From: Oryzias latipes
Taxonomy: Eukaryota > Chordata > Actinopteri > Beloniformes > Adrianichthyidae
Direction: 5' to 3'
Assembly: GCF_002234675.1 (NCBI RefSeq)
Contig: NC_019879.2
Location: 868,278 to 932,277, forward strand
DNA: 64,000 nt
The notes under the pieces: model-generated
Told to the model about the DNA's origin: nothing
The model's database searches: none
Seen by the model: the letters and a program-made list of their open reading frames with translations, nothing else
Shown here: piece after piece, positions 50,250-61,600 of the stretch
Layout: each line of letters begins with the position of its first letter
Numbering within the stretch: the first letter of the stretch is position 1
Position numbers and translations under genes: made by a program

Positions 50250-50697
50250 TATTGGGTTGAATGCTATAAAACCTTCAATCATTGTTTTCCTGTTTCTCTT
50301 TCTTTATTCTAGTATCTTTGGCCATTTTTTCCGCTTAACTCCTACAATTTTTCATCTATTTTAACCATTCAACTATTCAAATATTCAGCTCTTTCCAGCT
50401 ACAACTTTTGGACTTTCAAATCCTTGAACTTTTCCAGATATTCCAGGATTTTGGCCTCCGTTGAAAAACATGAGGGATCCTTGGTGCAGAAGCTCACTGG
50501 TTCGATACCCGGCTCTGGCATTTATCACAAAAATATGTTTTTTGTTATTGTGCTGTTTTAACTTTATTTATGGTTAACTTTGATCTTTTTTTAATTCATT
50601 TATTTATTTTCCAATGATTCCCCTTTACGCTTCCTTTTCATTCAGCGATACAGCATCAACCCATATTTTCTTCTGGAGATGCAGCTCCTTCTAGTTA
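50250..50697 (+). repeat. Dispersed repeat, copy B
   Basis: Aligned with 20799-21290 on the same strand. Contains CTCACTGGTTCGATACCCGG, a tRNA B-box-like motif. Confidence 0.8.
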
Positions 50698-50819
50698 CAG
50701 AGAAATATGACAAAATCTAAAAAAACGACATGATGAATCTGTGGAAAAGAACGTAGATGTGTTTTTTTTTAGACAGGCAATGCTAATATAAAAAGATAAT
50801 TTAGAACATTCCAGGAACA

Positions 50820-50895
50820 TTCCAGTCCAGTAGGTGGCGGCAAACCTCAAACCGCCAGTAAAACGCCAGAAGAAGAAGAAGAAGCCGCCGCCAAC
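50820..50895 (+). promoter_or_regulatory. tp53rk: tp53rk 5' UTR/promoter-proximal region
   Basis: GTAGGTGGCGG and the (AGA)n run CCAGAAGAAGAAGAAGAAG just before the ATG resemble a common end of fish interspersed repeats. CCGCCAACATGG gives a good start context. The actual transcription start cannot be read. Confidence 0.4.
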
Positions 50896-51100
50896 ATGGC
50901 GACCCTCCAGCTGCTGCGGGGCGCAGAGATGCTGAAGCAGGGCGCGGAGGGCCGCGTCTACCGGGCCGAGTTCCTGGGAAAACCCGCCGTGATCAAACAA
51001 CGGTTTCCGAAACGCTACCGACACCCAGAGCTGGATGAAAAACTGACGCACCGCAGAACCATGCAGGAGGTCCGCAGCATCGCCCGCTGCCGGAGAGCAG
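50896..51100 (+). CDS. tp53rk: tp53rk exon 1
   Basis: Encodes residues 1-68 plus one base, through [16 protein letters not shown]. Donor GTGAGT at 51101. Phase 1. Confidence 0.96.
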
Positions 51101-53811
51101 GTGAGTCCCGCCGCCGCCGCGGTGCCGATCCCCGGCTTCAGACGCCTCTGCTTCCCCCAGGCGGAGGCCACTGCAGCCTAGGACCGTCCAGGACGTCCTG
51201 CTCTCTAGTTCACCACGAAAAGCTCCACGAGGCCTCGCGGGGTTTGTCCACGCACGAGGCGAAAGGTTCTGTCTGCTCAATCCGGGTCAGCATTAACCCT
51301 TTGTGGTCCTGGACCGCTTTAACAATTTGTAGAACTTTACAATTTCCTGGAATAATTCACCTTTAACACAGTTTGGTTTAGCAAAAGCAACAAAGTTTTT
51401 ACTTTATTTTACTACACAACTGCACAGGACACCTGAGCGGTAGAAAAACACAAAGCAGAGTTGGAAATGTTGTCATTTTTTAACTGCAGAATGAACAAAT
51501 TGTTTTTTGTTAACAAGAAAAAATTATAAACCCAAGAATTCCATGTCAGAACATTCGTAAACTACAGTCACACATCTTAAAATGCAACCGTGTGACGACC
51601 TGTGTGCAACTTATTCAGGTAATTCAGATTGGATGTCTCAGTTAATTTACTAAAAATATCTCTAGTTTCCCAGGTTATTTTGTGGCTGCCAACTCTCACG
51701 CCACACCTTTTTCTCACGCTAGACGGCAGTTGACGTTACTTATTTCCTGTTGATTTTTTTCTTATTCCTAAACTTAATGGAGAGACACAAACAATGTTTT
51801 TATTATTATATTAGCTCTGACTGCCGGAGACACTACGCTGGTCACTTTAGCCTAAGTCACTTCACAGGCCGTGGCTCTCTGGTTGTCTGGGTCCACAGGT
51901 GAGCGCAGGTGTGGCGTTCACTTCCACTGAGGCTCGTTCGGCCACTTCAAGGACGTCAGGAGAATGAAACGTGCGATTGTTTGATGCGCGTGTCCTAAAT
52001 GTCTCATGAAGTCTTTGTAAGGATACGCAGCACTCCTGTCCTCCTGATACACTCAGGATTTATCGTTTCTAGCAGCCAGGCTGCGCTCCAACAGCCTGCA
52101 CCTTTATGGCAAGCCAAAAGGGTCAAAATCTGTCATGAAAAGCAGCGAAAATAATGATTGTCTCGACTGGAGTTGGTGTTTCTTTTTTTGCTCTTCCTTT
52201 CCTCTCTTCCTTTTTTGGTTTTACCAGTATGTGCAGCATTAAGGCAAAAAAAAAAAAAAAAAAAAAAGAGACGTTTGTGTTTTCCTGCTGAAAAACGCCG
52301 CCATGAGACGAGAGGTTTCAGTCCGTCTCCTGTAGTCTGGACCAAAGATTCAGAGCTGCTGAGAAAACGAGGACAGATTCACTGAAGGGGAGCAGATGGA
52401 CAGAAAATGCCCCCCCCCCCCCCCCCCCCCCCGATTCTGTCTCTAGTTGATTCATTTTTACATGAAATCAGAACAAAAACAGCCTAAAAACAGGATAAAA
52501 GATGCCGTTCAAAATCTACATCTTCTTATTTCAACGTTTTGTTGATGTTGTATTTTTTACGATGCGCATAATTCATTTTCACTGGGCACTAGGGGTGTTT
52601 TAAGTATGGGGTGGGGAGGGGGGGCATTTTTGTTCAGACGGTGAGAACAAAGAATTGCGAACAGAAGACGGGTTTTTTTCTTCCCTCAGTGTGAAGAGCA
52701 GAGGATCCGTTTTATCCAAGTTCTAAGAAATACATTTGATTAAAAGAGGAACATTTTGCATTTAAATGTTCTCATTTATTTAGGATTAAACCACGGTCCG
52801 GGTGAACACTCCATTCTGATCGCCTGCTGGGTGTGGACTAAAAAGTGAGAATCTAAAAAAGTAGTTCCAGCTGAAATGTTCTGTATCACTCCGCTGGCTT
52901 CTTTAAAACAAACGTAATCTTCATCGTCTGGACAAAGACGAGCGGCAAGAGGAGAGCTTTCCCTCTGAACTGATGCTTTATTGTTTAAAAAGTGATCCAA
53001 ACTGAAAAAATAACAAGAGTAAAGGACTAAAAACTGGTTGAACATTTATTTCTTTTGCAGGTGACCATAGTATAAGCGGGTTGATGACCTTGGAAGTGTG
53101 CTTTATCAGAAATGAATGCACTTCATGGAAGCAACCGGACGGTTGCTTCCATGAAGTGCATTCATTTCTGATAAAGCACACTTCATCTTCCATTAATCCT
53201 TCCATAACCAACTCAAGTCGTCTCTATCCTATCATTTACAGACAGGATCAAGGCAAACTGTGATATTTACTTGGCCTCTGACCTTTTGCAGCGTCCGGTC
53301 AAAGACTTGTTTCTCCTCCACAGGCATCTCCACCCCCGTCGTCTACTTTGTGGATTACAGTTGCAGCTGTATTTTCCTGGAGGAAATAGTTGACTCTCAG
53401 ACTGTGCGGGACTTCATCGCATCCGCCCGGCGGTCGTCCTCGCGGTCGGACCAAGAGCTGCAGCGGCTGGCTGAGCTCACGGGGCGGATCTTAGCCAAAA
53501 TGCACGACGAAGACGTGATCCACGGAGACCTGACCACCTCCAACATGCTGCTGCGACGCAGCGCCGACAGCTCGGAGCTTGAGTTGGTCCTCATCGACTT
53601 TGGCCTGAGCTACATTTCGGCTCTAGCTGAAGATAAAGGGGTGGACCTTTATGTTCTGGAGAAGGCGTTCCTCAGCACCCATCCCAACACGGAGCCGCTC
53701 TTCCAGCAGCTGCTCGGCAGCTACTCGGCTTCCTCCAAAAAGTCATCGGCAGTCATCAAAAAGCTGGAAGAGGTTCGGCTCCGAGGCAGGAAGAGGTCCA
53801 TGGTGGGATGA
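50896..53811 (+). CDS. tp53rk: TP53-regulating kinase (Bud32/PRPK), two exons
   Basis: Atypical small kinase/ATPase of the KEOPS complex, needed for the t6A37 modification of tRNAs, and reported to phosphorylate p53 in mammals. Coding joins 50896-51100 and 53324-53811 (205 + 488 bases, 230 codons). The N-lobe has [11 protein letters not shown] and the ATP lysine in AVIKQRFPK (residue 34). The catalytic loop is [11 protein letters not shown] with Asp137 and Asn142, and the metal site IDFGLS with Asp160. [19 protein letters not shown] and the C-terminal [11 protein letters not shown] are hallmarks of the family. The protein is slightly shorter than human at the N-terminus. The first ATG lies in GCCAACATGGCG. 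It is on the same strand as mylk and pde9a, with no sign of shared transcription. Confidence 0.97.
51101..53323. other. tp53rk: tp53rk intron
   Basis: 2.2 kb. It holds an A run (about 52244-52267), a C run (about 52409-52432) and a perfect hairpin at 53093-53184. No coding sequence is recognised. Confidence 0.85.
53093..53184. repeat. Perfect 45-bp hairpin (2-base loop)
   Basis: 53093-53137 and 53140-53184 are exact reverse complements around GA at 53138-53139. The arm begins GAAGTGTGCTTTATCAGAAA. A weaker match continues outward about 18 bases. It is probably a palindromic mobile element. Confidence 0.95.
53324..53811 (+). CDS. tp53rk: tp53rk exon 2
   Basis: Acceptor CTCCTCCACAG. Encodes residues 69-230 including the whole C-lobe. 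Stop TGA at 53809-53811. Confidence 0.97.
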
Positions 53812-53852
53812 ATGTTGACTGGAGCTTCATGGGACTTATGGCTGTCGTGGTT

Positions 53853-53858
53853 AATAAA
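53853..53858 (+). promoter_or_regulatory. tp53rk: Polyadenylation signal AATAAA (tp53rk)
   Basis: It lies 42 bases after the stop codon, so the 3' UTR is very short. Confidence 0.8.
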
Positions 53859-53879
53859 GAAATGAGACTCTGAAGCTTT

Positions 53880-55425
53880 GTCTGGAAAGATTTCTGTTGA
53901 TCAGAGTTACTAGTATGGCGGCGCTCTAGACTGCGTCTGTTTTGATCTCACGCGCCGCTAGATTTTTCAGTGGTGCACCAAAAAATATAAAATCCTTGGT
54001 GCGTCCAGCCTTTCTGGAAAAAAAAAGAGAAGAAAAGACAAAAAGCAGGAAAAGTTACTGCTGCTATCAAAGAACATTTGAATTCGTACCTAAGAAGAGA
54101 TTCTGATGCGGCTCTTTACTGATCACAAAACTTTATACATTTTTTCTAAGTAAACATTTCCGCTCAGTGAAGCACCAACTTTTTCTTATTAATATTGTAG
54201 ACTTGTTTCCAATGAAGGACCTTTTGTTTACCAGTTAATCTTTTTCAAGTCCTTAATGCAGAAATTGACAGCGATTAAAAAGCAAATGGAGTTTTTGAAA
54301 GCGCAGAGTAGAAGAGGCGGCTGCACCGACCTTCCATGGTGGTGCGCCTAAGAAAAGGAAACGGCAGCGGAGAGAATCTCTAGTCTACTGCTCTGCATGC
54401 GGTCAAATCAGGATCAGCTTCAATTGAATAAAAACAGTTTGTTCATTTGAACAGCACTACTGTAGTTTAGACTGTTAAGTTTCTCCATTACCTATTGAAT
54501 TCTGTGACTTTATGTTCTTTAGGATTCATGTTTATTCCACAATTTCGGATCTGGAGCCCATTGAGACGCCTGTTGTAAATATTTGGCTATAGAAATTAAA
54601 TTGAATTGAATAGAAAACACTGTACAAGTACACACCATAGTACACACCATAGTACCATTTACCATTTTTAACAGCTGCTGTTTGTATTTTCAGCTTTTGG
54701 TTTTCTTTGTTTTTTTCCTATTTTGCTTTGATTCCTCAGTTTAGTTTCAATTCCGTTGTACAATTCAGACTTTACATTTTTATTTTTAACCATCTGATTA
54801 GTTTATTCCCTTCAATCCAGATTTGACCCTATAGAGGAGATAAACTGATTTATTATCATCGCTGGAGTTTACTGATGGGGAAGCTGGGAGGAAATAAATG
54901 GAAGAGAACGGGGGCGAATGCAAAGAAATATTCCACATCTGTCATGTTTTTATATGAATGTTTTTATGCATGTGCATGCCAGCATGTAGTTAAGTCTCAG
55001 GGGAGATGCAGAGAAACTGGTGGATTCCAGCCCAGTAGCAGAAAGGCTTAAAAGACCACAGCAGCCCCCCCCCCCAAAGACACACACACAGGGTGGCAGC
55101 CGTAATGCAACCCTCAAAGCAGGAAAACCACCCAGATACCGGGCAACACATTCCCAGCGTTGGCAGTGACCAGCTCGTATATAAGCAGGTTTCCATAATA
55201 TAAAATGACATTGGGTTCAATAAGACGGCAAATACTAAAATATCTGTTCTGTAAACCAACAAGTTTAATGTTGCAGGACAATGTCAACACATTTAAAAAT
55301 GATTTAAAAGAAATCAACATAACGGATTGGTTGTACAGATGAAAACCCACATTTCTATGTATTTATGCACATTGTCTTATGAACAAAACAACTTGAGGGA
55401 GGGGCACACAAGGGGGGGGGGGGGG
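53880..55425. other. Intergenic region between tp53rk and pde9a
   Basis: No gene is recognised. A C run (near 55066) and a G run (about 55410-55426) are present. The pde9a promoter should lie in the right part, but no TATA or other clear motif was identified. Confidence 0.5.
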
Positions 55426-55513
55426 TGTTCAGCAGAGGAATAATGAGAGGGGACAGACGGACGTCAGACCTCGATCAGCAGAGGACGGCGCCACACCAGA
55501 GCCGATTCACGCC

Positions 55514-55601
55514 ATGGAAACAAAAGTCATTTACTTCACAGTGAACGGGACGCCAGAGCAGGCGGAGTTCCCTGTCGACTGTCCAGATCAGGATGTCAAA
55601 G
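55514..55601 (+). CDS. pde9a: pde9a exon 1
   Basis: The ATG at 55514 is chosen because the following residues match the PDE9A N-terminus (KVIYFTVNG). Donor GTCAGA, phase 1. Confidence 0.85.
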
Positions 55602-58600
55602 GTCAGAGCTTCTCGTTCAACCGTCTATCCATTTTATTTTCATTTGAGAAATTCCTTTTGAATGAAGTTTGTTATTAAAGGCCTGCATGCATTTAAAACA
55701 CTTTTGTTTGTTGAACAAGCTTACTCTTGATTGGTGGCAGTGGTTGCCATAGAAACGTTGACTTAGACAGACGGATGTCATCCTCGCTCTGTCCAGTTTA
55801 CTACATACATTCAATGGTGTGGTTCCACCAGAAATGCATTAGAGTCCTTTTTTATTTAGTAGCCGTCCACCGCTGTGCACCACTTCATTATATAGATTTC
55901 TATGTAAATGATGAAAAAAACCTGTGGAACTTTAGTCGTTCAAACTTTTTTGGCAGATCTTTTTCGATCCGCAGCAGAGGCAGGACCCCATGACATCCTG
56001 AAACTCTACAGCCCCAAAGGCAGCATCATCAATATCTCCACCCGTCTGGAGCCCAACAGCCCCAGCAGCTGCTACAGGCTGGAGGTTGTGGCCACAGACT
56101 GCAGCCACCAGCCACCAGGTCCCCTTCCCTTCTGGCCTTTAGCATTGCAGTGTTTGAGGACAGCAGACTGTTGACCGTCTCTCTTCTTTCATTCTTTCAG
56201 GGGCCGAGCTTGCTGGGGGGCTTGACCTTTCATCGATAGAAAAAAGGTCGTCAACTCGCCTTCAAGCGGCCACTTTCTATCAAAAGTCTATGCAAACCGC
56301 ACGCACACCAGAGTTTCAGTTCGCTGCACCTGGAACGCACGTGATCGTGCATCGCCATGCATGTTTTGAAGTCGGGTCACGGGCCCTCGTACAAATCGGG
56401 CATTCATTGATTGCGACCTGAAAGTTCAACCGGTTGAACTTTTTCATGCTGAATCGCAGCACTGTGACCGATCAGGGACTGGGATTGGATAGTGACGTGT
56501 GTGTAGCATCCTTTTCAAAACCACAGAAACAAAGCATGATCACGGAGAAGACATTAATAACTGCGGTTTGTTTCGGGCCGGATTAATTTGACACCAACAC
56601 AGACATTTATAGGAACAGACCTGTGAAAACAAAAAGCCTGGAGCAAGATTTGCAGGATTTAACCCTGGTTCTCTGAAACATAAGCAAACTATCTCACCAG
56701 ACCACCCTTCTTGCCTGGAGCCAGAAGAGGTGGGCTTCCTTACCCTGGCCTTACACATCATCCAGTCGGGCTCTGGTGTAGCTACTGCAGATGACCCACG
56801 TTGGCTACGGTTGGCTGCAGTCCTGCTCCAGCTCTGTTCTTTTTGGTGTTATATCCTTATAAAGAGGATGTGCAGTGTCACATAGGATGGGGTGGTTCTG
56901 GACTTCTGTGATCAGCCTCGCATCGTCCATGCTGTTAAATGACCAACATGATGCTCTATCAGACCCTTAGTGTCAGTGGAACCACGGTGGAAAATGAACT
57001 GGATGCACGTTACACCCACTCGCGTGATTTCTGGTTTAGGCTGTTTCATTTTCCCCAACTTCACAAAAAGGGGTTTGGATCACTCGGGCATCCGACCTAA
57101 ATTACTAGACTATACGCCGTGTGAGTGCCTTACACACTTTTTAAGGCTCACTTTAAGACTCCGGCGGCCACACCGCAGCTGGACTGGATGCAGTTTGAGC
57201 CCAGGGTTAAACTCAGGAGGAGAAGGTCACTTTCCATCTACTAGTCAGGACTGGCATAATGGGAAAGAAGCTTCTGGTGACAGAGCATTGGGGTCTGTCC
57301 CACAATGAGATACCTCACTCATGCTTTAGGGATCCAGGGTTAATTCCTTAATCTAACATTTTCTCCAGGTACTCCAGCTTCCTCCCACAGCCCAAAAACA
57401 TGCTTCATTGGTTACTCTAGACTAAGTGTCCTTAGGTGTGTGGGAGTAATAGTGTGGACCTGCAACAGATTGGCGACCCGTCCAGAGTGTACCCTGCCTT
57501 TGCCCAACAGTTGCTGGGACAGGCTCGGGCACCTCTGTGAGTTAAGAAGATAGATAGATAGATAGATAGATGTGCACATTTACTCCAAAAACATTTATAT
57601 CAGGGAAATAAACAGTAATTTTAGAAACTTTGAGCAACTCAAAAAAGACTCGAGGTCAGTGAACACATCCCTGTCTTGTGTAATTCCAGACTGCAATGCT
57701 TGGAGAGGAACATTCTGATCTATGACGACAAAACCCCTTCAGTGGTGTTTGAAATGAAGAAACAGGTGGACTCTTTTCGGGAGAAGCTGGAGGTACATCA
57801 GCAAGCTGGAGGTTTTATTATATCTGAGTTTTTAGCTTTCTGAGGAGAATAACTTCTGGTTAAGGATGCTGGAGTCAAAGTTTGAGTTTCTCTGAAAGGC
57901 GTACTATTGAACTGATTTCAACTTCCTTGAATTCCTAATATGATGAGAAGCTCATAGGACATCCCTGCCTAAAACCAGAACAGAGGATTTTGAAGTTTTT
58001 GATTCTAACTTTTCATTTTGTCAGTTTGTGTTTATTTTCTACAAAAAATTACCTTTAGGACCAGCTGCAAACTTGGGGATTTTGATCTATTTTCTCCTTC
58101 CTGCTTAAGCTTCATTGGGAAGCTACATGGAAAATAATGTTGGTTTTAGAATCTGTAGATTTTATCAGCATTTGTTTGGCTAGGTCGCAAACGCGGTGCC
58201 CCCCTGTTCCATGCACATTTTTTTAGAATAGACAAAGTTTGATACAGGAGTTATTGGCTCAAGCTGAAAGAAAACAAAATGAGATACATATGTAGGAATG
58301 TGGACGTGGCTATCAAAAAAAACTTAATTGCCAATAAAATCCAAGAGTTTACTTTTGCCGATTCTTCTAAATTGCACAAACATGTTTGTCGTCCCCAGAC
58401 GACCAGATCAGAACATAAAACCAACAGAAAAGAAAAGCTGACCTTTTTTAATTTGATCACTTTAAATGTACAGAGACTGATGCATGGTTACAGAATATGT
58501 CTACCTAGACTTACAGTGAATGTTTCACAACATCTTTAAATAAGTGATGCACAGTGATGTGTGGTAGAACAAGCACATTTAATGATTCCTTTTTCCTTCT

Positions 58601-61600
58601 GTCAAGAACGTTGAGCATTTGAGCTGGCTGGGGCTGTTCAAAGATCTTTCTGAGGGAACTCACAAACCCTCTCCGTTCTACCACAAGAGAACTCTCCAGA
58701 AAACTAGGGAGGAATGTGAGCGAGTACGGGAGAAGTTTCTACAGATGAGGTTTGGCGTCACGCTAACGTCACTGCCCACATTTCTGAGTGCTGCCTGTCT
58801 GTAGTCCTGCTGTCTTTGGTTCGTCTGCAGCTCTCTGGAAGTATCAGAAGAAGTGCGGAACTACTTGAAGACCCCCACATTTGATAACTGGTAAATTTTC
58901 ACCAAAAATCTGGTAGCAAAGTTTTAGTGCTGATTGCAGACTCGAGGCCTGAAGGCTTTTAAGGTTTGAGTGTTTATCATGGGAAAAAACTTGTTGCACT
59001 TGATTTAGTTACCAGTCTGCTAAATGGGCAAAGTGGTGGGTGCGATCCTTTATGCATTTCTGATCAATGAATACACATTAAGGGGGTTTCTAGCACAAAA
59101 AACTGGGCTTGGTTAACTAACTTGGTTACAGTTACATAAGAAACTTTTTGCAGAAGTTTTGAAATGGTACTCTTAAAAAAGCAGTTTTAGTGGGCCCTAC
59201 TTTTTAATTTCTATCTAAAAAACACTAGTCCTACTCAGCTTCAGCTGGTTTTAGCCATACTTTGATTCAAAACATTTGTATGATTTCTTTCCAGCAGTAA
59301 TGATAATATAAGCAGAAAATAAATAGAATAGACTTCAGTGTGACTGCCAGCAGCAGTTAAACTGAATGGTCCAACAGCAGCAGTGTACAAGAAAATAGTG
59401 AGGGAAACAATAACAATGAGAAACAGCATACGGCAATAAAAAAAACAAGAGACACCAGAATAAAAACAGGGAAAGTGTAGAGTGCTGTCTGTTAGTGTGG
59501 TGGCGTGTGACCTGATTGACCGTAGCGGCGTCCGGAGGGTCAAACAGGTGGTGGGCAGAGTGGGTTAGGATTGTCAAGCACTGATTTAGTTCTTTATTGG
59601 TAGTGGTCTCGCAGGACAAACGATGGGTCTGGACTGTGTTGATGACCTTCTGCACAGCCACACGGGTGGGGGTGCTCGCCACGGAGCGGTGGTAAGGCCT
59701 GTTCACACCGGGACGAATTTCGCCGCCGATTTTCGGCGACGTTTAACCCCTCGTGACTAAACAAAGGGCACCAATGAGAGTGTGCACACAGACGCGAAAA
59801 AACGCCACACGTCAAAGCGTCAAAAAAAAAAAAAACGCCTCGGGTACGTTTTTTTTTTTGACGCCTCGCGTCGAAATCTTTTCGACCAATGAGAATGGCG
59901 CTTTTGCACACGTGTCTGGAGCTTCTGAAGTTACAGTAAAACACAACTCGGGGGCGCTCAAACACAAAACTGCCTTGCTGAGCACACATACCAGCGAAGA
60001 AGTTAGACGCCAAGTAGCGTCTACACTGCCGCGAAGAAATTATGACGGACATTCTAAAATATCCCCGAAATATTCATGTTTTCTTTGTATGATTCTAACA
60101 AGCGCGTAAATACTTGCCCTCTTCTTCTGAGTGAAAAGCGACTTTAAGAAGCGTAAAGTTGCGCAGCGCCACCTTGTGTACAGAAGTATTTCTGTTTACA
60201 TTAAGCGCCATCTAATGTCAGGGAATGAAATTGCATGTTCGCTCGGCTCATCGTCAGCCAAAATCGCCTGGGTGTGAACACAAAAAACGTGGCGAAAAAC
60301 GCTGGCGAATAACGCCTGGCGAATATTCGTCCCGGTCTGTACGGGCCTGTAGACGTTCATAAGCAGCCTCTGGTCCACATCACACCTCCTCAGGAATCTA
60401 AAATGTTAAAATAATGCTTCATATGTTATGATTTATGATGCAAGAGTCTCTCATTTTTTCAGTATGCAGAACATTTTGAATCAGGATTTGCTTCTCTGCT
60501 CCCTTTGGAGATGGCCACAGCGAACCATCTGACTGCTTTTCATCCCGTTTTCATCCTCTTATGTCATATATAACATTTAGATCCTGCCTCTGGTCATGGC
60601 TGAAGCTGTTTCCTAAGTGCTGAGACTGAGGGGGTGGCTGAGCTAACAACAGCTTTAAAGGCCTTTTCATTTGATCAGAACCTTCATTTGAATATGAATG
60701 GGTCTACACAAAGCTGCTACTTTCAATTAGGGCATCAAAGGAAGCACAGCTTTGAAGCACACAGGGAGTGTGTGCTCACTGATTCTCTGTTGTCTTTTTC
60801 ATTGTGCGTCGACTAAAACAGAGGTGTGATCAAGGTGGACAAACTTTAAAATGTATGTTAACCGGAGAACAGGGTGAGAGACCAGCAGCACACGACAGAC
60901 GTGACGGCAAACACTTTCTAGACAAACTACTTACCAGCAAGTGACTAAAGGACCTTAATCAAAGTTAACTTCATTGTCGGTTCTTCATGTTTTCAACATA
61001 CAGTGAATCCAAATTCAGTTTCTGGCTCTCATGTATAGACAACAAAATACAGACAATTTACAACATTAACAGATCCGCTCACACTGCAGAACAGTTTGGT
61101 TCTGCACCGTCACGGACAAGGAGAGACTGCAGAGAGTCGTAGAGACAGCTCAGAAGACCATCGGGGGCCCTCTCCCCACCCTGACGGACATATACTCCGC
61201 GCGCTGCATCACTAGGGCTCAGAACATCATCAAGGACAGTTCACACCACGGCTCAGACCTGTTCCACCTGCTGCCCTCTGGGAGGCGCTACAGAGGCATC
61301 AGAAGCAGAACAAACAGACTCAAAAACAGCTTCTTTCCAAAGGCAATACCCATCCTCAGTTCTAAAATGCACTGATAAAATCTGCAATAGCACATCCATA
61401 TGTACATGTTTATATATATATATAGACTTATCCATACTTCTGTCCACTTAAGTATCTACCCAACGTCAACACTCTACCTCATCGCTACCTCTTGCACATC
61501 TGACATGGTCGCAAAGACATTTTGGACATTCCTGATTACAGTTTATATTTGTACACTTGTGCTTGTTGTACAGACTGATTTATTTAATTTTATATTTCGT

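Noticed and set aside
53041..53110. Possible extra tp53rk exon after TCTTTTGCAG at 53060
   Set aside because: Exons 1 and 2 join directly in phase to the family's full sequence; the segment has no coding match and runs into the hairpin.
55727..55993. 88-codon frame overlapping pde9a exon 2
   Set aside because: It runs through the intron and reads exon 2 in the wrong frame.
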